From the NCBI GenBank assembly GCA_002746255.1, contig NVWO01000002.1:117773-154666 (forward strand): 36,894 bases of DNA. The letters run 5' to 3'. The translations under genes were made by a program, and so were the position numbers. Origin of the DNA: Rhodospirillaceae bacterium. GTDB lineage: Bacteria > Pseudomonadota > Alphaproteobacteria > GCA-2746255. Shown here in pieces: positions 33,344 through 36,894 of the stretch. Position 1 is the stretch's first letter; every line of letters starts with the position of its first letter. A model generated the notes under the pieces. The model saw nothing but the letters and a program-made list of their open reading frames with translations, did not search any database and was not told the DNA's origin.

Positions 33344-33392
33344 CGTTGCGGATGCTGTGAAATCAGAAGTAACGCGGACGCGGTGAAACCAG
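33338..33392. repeat. Imperfect tandem duplication across the badI stop
   Basis: Two adjacent copies, 33338-33366 (29 bases) and 33367-33392 (26 bases). Both begin AAGTAAC and continue with GCGGAtGC or GCGGAcGC, then a GTGAAAxCAG end. The second lacks three bases and has a few changes. The first copy contains the TAA stop of badI, so the end of the gene was duplicated into the gap before the synthetase. Confidence 0.6.
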
Positions 33393-33402
33393 GGGAAGGG
33401 CG

Positions 33403-35376
33403 ATGGCAGAGGGGAAAATTCCAACCGGAGAAATTCTCTGGCGCCCTTCGCCCGAGATTAAAGAGAAAAGCAATTTGACGGCGTTTCTCCGTAGCGAGAA
33501 TCTGCCCGATTTTGCTGCCCTGCTTGACCGTTCGAACGCGGACCCGGAATGGTTCTGGAATGCGTTGATCCGCCATTACGACATCCGCTTTTACAAACCC
33601 TATGAACGTGTTCTCGATACTTCGGACGGGATCGAATGGGCGCGCTGGTGCGTCGGTGGCACGACAAATGTCGTGTTGAACGCGCTGGACCGTCACCGCG
33701 ATACGTCGATCTGGCAGAAGGACGCTGTTGTCTGGGAAGCCGAAGACGGCAAGCAGCGCAAATGGACCTTCGCGGAATATGACGCAGAGGTCTCGCGCCT
33801 TGCAGCCGGCTTGAAAAAGCTGGGCATTGGCAAGGGGGATGCCGTCGGCCTCTTCATGCCGATGGTACCGGAAGTTGCCGCTGCGTTTCTTGCCGTCGCC
33901 AAGATCGGCGGCATTGTCGTGCCGCTTTTCTCCGGTTTTGGAAAGCAGGCAATCGCCGTGCGCCTGAACGATTGTGAGGCGAAAGCAGTTATCACGGTGG
34001 ACGCGGCCATCCGTCGCGGCAAACGCGTGCCGATGAAAGCCACCCTTGACGAGGCCCTTGATGATACGCCCTCCGTTCACAGTGTCGTCGTTCTGAAACA
34101 GTTCGACGAGACGGTTCCGTGGAATGCGGCACGCGACCATTGGTGGTCGGAACTGACAGCCGACATGCCGACGGATTTGCCGACAGAGGTCATGGACGCT
34201 GAAGCGCCCTTCATGGTTGTTTATACGTCCGGCACGACGGGCAAGCCGAAGGGGACGGTGCATTCCCATTGTGGTTTTCTGACAAAGGTCATTGCCGATT
34301 TTGTGCTCTGTCAGGATTTCAAACAAAGCGACCGCATTCTCTGGATCAGCGACATGGGTTGGGTGGTTGGTCCCCTTGAGGTGCTGCTGGCAGGGTTTGC
34401 CGGTGCGACGATGGTGCTGGTGGAAGGCACGCCGGATTACCCGGACAAGGGCCGCATCTGGCGCCTGGTTCAGGACCACAAGGCAAGTTTTCTCGGCATC
34501 GCGCCGACGATCGTTCGTATCTTTATGGCCCATGGCGCGGAATTTGCCGAACAATATGATCTTTCTTCCCTGCGCATCACGGTCTCGACCGGCGAGCCGT
34601 GGACGCCGGATTCCTGGCGGTGGTTTTTCCACCACATCTGCAAGGAAAAAGTGCCGATCCTGAATATTTGCGGCGGCACCGAAATTGGCGGCGCGATCAT
34701 CGGCAGCATTGTGACGCTGCCCTTAAAGCCCTGTTCTTTCAACGCGCCGATGCCGGCGATGGGGGCCGATGTCGTGGACGACGCGGGCAAGGCAATCATG
34801 CCCGGCCAGGTCGGCGAACTGGTGTTGCGTCTGCCCTCTATCGGATTGTCACGGGGCTTGTGGAAGGACGCGGATCGCTACATCGAAACCTATTGGAGCA
34901 CCTTCCCCAATCTTTGGCGCCAGGGCGACTGGGCGGCCATCGACGAAGACGGCATGTGGTACATCCTGGGCCGTTCGGACGACACGTTAAAAGTTGCGGG
35001 CAAGCGGACAGGCCCGGCCGAGATCGAAGGCGTCATTCTTGAGACTGGCCTGGTTGCCGAGGCCGCCGCCGTCGGCGTGCCGGATGAAATCAAGGGGTCG
35101 GTCGTCGTTTGCGTTTGCGTGCCGGCTGTGGGCGAAACAGCGGACGAGGCCCTGAAGAAAAAAGTTTCCGACGCGGTTGTCGGCGGTCATGGCAAGGCCT
35201 TTCTGCCGAAAGACATTGTCTTCGTCGCCGACCTTCCCAAGACCCGGTCCATGAAAATCATGCGCCGCGTTGTGCGCGCCGCCTATCTTGGGATCGACCC
35301 CGGCGATCTGTCATCCCTGGTCAACCCGGACACGCTGGTGGAATTGCGTGCGAAGGCCGGCGGGGAAGGCGTGTAA
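33403..35376 (+). CDS. Acyl-CoA synthetase (AMP-forming, acetyl-CoA synthetase-like)
   Basis: Activates a carboxylic acid to its CoA thioester via an acyl-adenylate; 657 residues. The N-terminal region WFWNALIRHYDIRFYKPYERVLDTSDG resembles the acetyl-CoA synthetase N-domain. The ATP loop YTSGTTGKPKG is at residues 274-284, GGTEIGG is the A5-type motif, YILGRSDDTLKVAGKRTGPAEIE holds the hinge, and the catalytic Lys618 lies in KTRSMKIMRR (Met replaces the Gly normally before the Lys). The length and N-domain point to the ACS/propionyl-CoA synthetase branch, but sequence does not reveal the acid used; AliA-type ligases are about 100 residues shorter. A GGGGAAGGG stretch precedes the ATG. It lies 59 bases after badI on the same strand and is likely co-transcribed, providing the entry step. 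Confidence 0.9.
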   Translation: MAEGKIPTGEILWRPSPEIKEKSNLTAFLRSENLPDFAALLDRSNADPEWFWNALIRHYDIRFYKPYERVLDTSDGIEWARWCVGGTTNVVLNALDRHRDTSIWQKDAVVWEAEDGKQRKWTFAEYDAEVSRLAAGLKKLGIGKGDAVGLFMPMVPEVAAAFLAVAKIGGIVVPLFSGFGKQAIAVRLNDCEAKAVITVDAAIRRGKRVPMKATLDEALDDTPSVHSVVVLKQFDETVPWNAARDHWWSELTADMPTDLPTEVMDAEAPFMVVYTSGTTGKPKGTVHSHCGFLTKVIADFVLCQDFKQSDRILWISDMGWVVGPLEVLLAGFAGATMVLVEGTPDYPDKGRIWRLVQDHKASFLGIAPTIVRIFMAHGAEFAEQYDLSSLRITVSTGEPWTPDSWRWFFHHICKEKVPILNICGGTEIGGAIIGSIVTLPLKPCSFNAPMPAMGADVVDDAGKAIMPGQVGELVLRLPSIGLSRGLWKDADRYIETYWSTFPNLWRQGDWAAIDEDGMWYILGRSDDTLKVAGKRTGPAEIEGVILETGLVAEAAAVGVPDEIKGSVVVCVCVPAVGETADEALKKKVSDAVVGGHGKAFLPKDIVFVADLPKTRSMKIMRRVVRAAYLGIDPGDLSSLVNPDTLVELRAKAGGEGV

Positions 35377-35391
35377 AGAAAACGCGAACGG

Positions 35392-36540
35392 TTACTTCTT
35401 TTGACCCGCCTTTGCGGCGGTTCGGGCGCGACGTTCCAGCCACCAGCCATATTCCGGCGGCCAGGCCGAATAATCCAGCCGGTCGCCAAGGGCCAGCGTG
35501 GCGTGAAGCGCCCAGTTCGGGTCGTCCAGCGCGGCGCGCCCGATGGCAATCAGATCGGCGCGGCCTTCCTGCAAAATGGCTTCCGCCTGTTCCGGTTCGG
35601 TAATCAGGCCGACAGCAACGGTCGGCACATTGGTTGTCTTGCGCAGCTCTTCTGCCAGCGGCACCTGAAATCCTGGTCCGCGGGGCAGCCCGTCTTTGCG
35701 TCCCAGCGTTGCTGCGCCGCCGGACGAACAATCGATGGCATCGACGCCGACCGCTTTTAATGCTTCCGTAAGGGCGATTGAATCCTCAATCGACCAGCCC
35801 TTGCTTATGCCGTCGACGACGGACAGGCGGACGAAAAGCGGCCGGTCTTTCGGCCAGACGCTGCGTATGCGCGCGGTGGTTTCAAGCAAGAAACGCATCC
35901 GCCCTTTGCGGTCGCCGCCATAGGCGTCTTTGCGGTGGTTCGTCAACGGTGAAAGGAATTCGTGCAGCAGATAGCCATGCGCGGCATGAATTTCCAGAAC
36001 GTCGAAGCCTGCCTCGACGCTGCGCTTCGCCGCCGCCTGCCAGGCCGCCTGCACGTCTTCGATGTCGTCTAGGGACATCTCGCGCGGGGCCGGGCCGCCG
36101 GGCACATAGGCCATGGCCGATGGCGCAATCGTTTCCCATGGCGGATCGCCGCGCGCGGCGTCCGTTTCTCCCAACGGCTGGTATCCTTCAAAGGCGCGTT
36201 GATAGCTTCCCTTGTGGCCGGCATGGGCAAGCTGTACCCCGGAAAGCGTCCCATGGGCGCGCGCAAAATCCGTAAAGCGCTTCAACGGCGCGATGTGGTC
36301 GTCTTTCCAGATGCCAAGGTCGCCGTGGCTGATGCGCCCGCGTTTTTCAACTGCGGCGGCTTCCGTAAAGACGAGGCCAAAGCCGCCGATCACGAATTTC
36401 GAAAGGTGGGAAAAAAGCAGGTCGTTCGAGAAACCGTCCCTGGCGTAATAGACGACCATCGGCGAAAGGACGAGTCGGTTCGAAAACCGCCGACCGCCTA
36501 GCGTGTAGGGGGAGAGAAGAAGAGAGATTGCCTCGGTCAT
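35392..36540 (-). CDS. Old Yellow Enzyme family NADH:flavin oxidoreductase (YqjM-like)
   Basis: FMN-dependent ene-reductase, 382 residues from the ATG at 36540. The core is that of the thermophilic-like/YqjM class: LSPYTLGGRRFSNRLVLSPMVVYYARDG, GRISHGDLGIWKDDHI, VQLAHAGHKG, FDVLEIHAAHGYLLHEFLSPLTNHRKDAYGG, FVRLSVVDG, IDCSSGGA and IGRAALDDPNWALHA. The His pair of HAAHGYL that binds the carbonyl is intact. The Cys of SPMCMY, which tunes the flavin in YqjM, is Val here (SPMVVYY). It reduces activated C=C bonds, such as those of enones; a role in the neighbouring acid catabolism is likely by position only. Convergent with the synthetase (15-base gap). No strong ribosome site; a longer in-frame start at 36600 was rejected because it adds a non-conserved leader. 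Two palindromes lie upstream. Confidence 0.9.
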   Translation of the reverse strand: MTEAISLLLSPYTLGGRRFSNRLVLSPMVVYYARDGFSNDLLFSHLSKFVIGGFGLVFTEAAAVEKRGRISHGDLGIWKDDHIAPLKRFTDFARAHGTLSGVQLAHAGHKGSYQRAFEGYQPLGETDAARGDPPWETIAPSAMAYVPGGPAPREMSLDDIEDVQAAWQAAAKRSVEAGFDVLEIHAAHGYLLHEFLSPLTNHRKDAYGGDRKGRMRFLLETTARIRSVWPKDRPLFVRLSVVDGISKGWSIEDSIALTEALKAVGVDAIDCSSGGAATLGRKDGLPRGPGFQVPLAEELRKTTNVPTVAVGLITEPEQAEAILQEGRADLIAIGRAALDDPNWALHATLALGDRLDYSAWPPEYGWWLERRARTAAKAGQKK

Positions 36541-36566
36541 TGCAGGCCAAGGTGAGAAGGTTTTTG

Positions 36567-36581
36567 TTGCTTTGCAAGCAA
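36567..36581. promoter_or_regulatory. Palindrome upstream of the OYE gene (proximal)
   Basis: TTGCTT (36567-36572), spacer TGC, AAGCAA (36576-36581): perfect 6-bp arms, 26 bases before the OYE start. It is a possible operator for the OYE gene; no regulator gene lies beside it inside the window. Confidence 0.4.
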
Positions 36582-36591
36582 TTTCTAGATA

Positions 36592-36609
36592 TCGCGGCAC
36601 TTGCCGCGA
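36592..36609. promoter_or_regulatory. Palindrome upstream of the OYE gene (distal)
   Basis: TCGCGGCA (36592-36599), spacer CT, TGCCGCGA (36602-36609): perfect 8-bp arms, 51 bases before the OYE start codon. With a 2-base loop it is unlikely to be a transcript hairpin, so a protein-binding site is the better reading. Confidence 0.5.
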
Positions 36610-36653
36610 ATATGGATACGTGAAAAGCTGATGGGCTTAAAAGAAATCCTGCT

Positions 36654-36722
36654 AGGCGGTGCCCCGCCTCGAAGGGACGGAATGCGGAGCGAGGAAGGAC
36701 ACGAACGCTTCAGAGTTTTTTT
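36654..36722 (+). ncRNA. Possible structured leader or small RNA with terminator
   Basis: Two stems can be drawn in the gap before the last gene. AGGCGG (36654-36659), loop TGCC and CCGCCT (36664-36669) is perfect. Further on GGAGCG pairs with CGCTTC (one G-U) across a loop of 14 bases, followed after AGAG by seven T (36716-36722), an intrinsic-terminator-like end 84 bases before the next ATG. This would suit an attenuated leader or a short independent RNA. It matches no riboswitch class I can name and no convincing promoter was found, so the call is weak. Confidence 0.3.
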
Positions 36723-36806
36723 GCAACGGTTTTGCGCGTCGGTCTGGCAGGGTCGGTGCGTTTGAGGCCATGCTTTCGGCCTCGCCAGGATCGGAGGGTT
36801 GCGGGG

Positions 36807-36894
36807 ATGAACGTCATTAGAAAGCCTGTTCGGCGCGAAGAGGAAACGTCCGGGGCGGGCGGTCTTACGCTTCGTGAATTGCTGGCGCAGCGGG
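36807..36894 (+). CDS. Start of an unidentified gene, cut by window end
   Basis: ATG at 36807 with GGAGGG 8 bases upstream, an excellent ribosome site. The 29 visible codons begin MNVIRKPVRREEE, then a Gly/Ala stretch and TLRELLAQR, and remain open to the right edge. The start is basic and hydrophilic with no signal peptide. Too little is seen to name a family. It diverges from the OYE gene across a 266-base gap that contains the palindromes and the possible leader. Confidence 0.55.
   Translation, partial: MNVIRKPVRREEETSGAGGLTLRELLAQR

Noticed and set aside
33262-34635. 457-codon frame antisense to the acyl-CoA synthetase
   Set aside because: It overlaps badI and the synthetase fully on the opposite strand and shows no motif.
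36767-36817. Short plus-strand frame starting at an ATG upstream of the right-edge gene
   Set aside because: It ends after 16 codons at a TAG that lies inside the better-supported reading frame and has no ribosome site.
1-36894. CRISPR arrays, insertion sequences, prophage genes, tRNA and rRNA genes
   Set aside because: No regular spaced repeats, transposase or phage proteins, or tRNA-like folds were noticed; a tool search would be needed to exclude short relics.

Overview
The window is GC-rich, densely coded chromosomal DNA of an alphaproteobacterium, most likely a member of the Rhodospirillales or a close relative. Pointers are aerobic-type cobaltochelatase cobS-cobT beside a J-domain gene and bolA, the aroK-aroB-CorB-like run, an RHH_4 ribbon-helix-helix gene facing a DUF2889 gene, and an ArgJ, a TIGR01459-type HAD protein and a malyl-CoA lyase that look alphaproteobacterial. 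No insertion sequence, prophage, CRISPR array, tRNA or rRNA was recognised. The genus cannot be fixed from the sequence alone.

Left part (1-9 kb). A methylmalonyl-CoA mutase, cut by the left window edge, is followed by rpmB (L28) with its own promoter. Convergent to it runs J-domain gene-cobS-cobT, ending in a good intrinsic terminator. bolA and a small ribbon-helix-helix gene point the other way. A DUF2889 gene converges with the latter and overlaps it by 38 bases. Cobaltochelatase makes the corrin that the mutase uses, so the two B12-related loci sit about 0.5 kb apart.

Middle part (7.7-25 kb). aroK-aroB-CorB-like transporter form one leftward operon. Diverging from it are a 46-codon membrane protein, a 616-residue exported protein and xerD, tightly packed. 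Then come malyl-CoA lyase, accA, a convergent secA, argJ overlapping a MutT-type Nudix gene, a MAPEG-family membrane protein, and leftward genes for a HAD-IIA-like protein and an EAL protein with a damaged active site. Malyl-CoA lyase plus B12-dependent mutase suggests an ethylmalonyl-CoA type route for C2 or C3 assimilation, though the diagnostic genes of that route are not in the window.

Right part (23.6-36.9 kb). This is the accessory-looking region. A TetR-type repressor heads a leftward run of seven catabolic genes: carboxyltransferase, single-glutamate hydratase, biotin carboxylase/BCCP, acyl-CoA dehydrogenase, PECR-like SDR, hotdog thioesterase and a CaiB/BaiF CoA transferase. Diverging from the repressor are a BadI-like ring-opening hydrolase and a 657-residue acyl-CoA synthetase. 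An Old Yellow Enzyme gene converges on the synthetase. A perfect palindrome covers the predicted repressor promoter between the two arms. The gene set resembles leucine/isovalerate (liu) and acyclic terpene (atu) clusters, but it has no HMG-CoA lyase and adds BadI, CaiB and OYE. It may therefore encode a catabolic route for a branched or alicyclic acid that has not been described. A truncated gene, preceded by a possibly structured leader, runs off the right edge.
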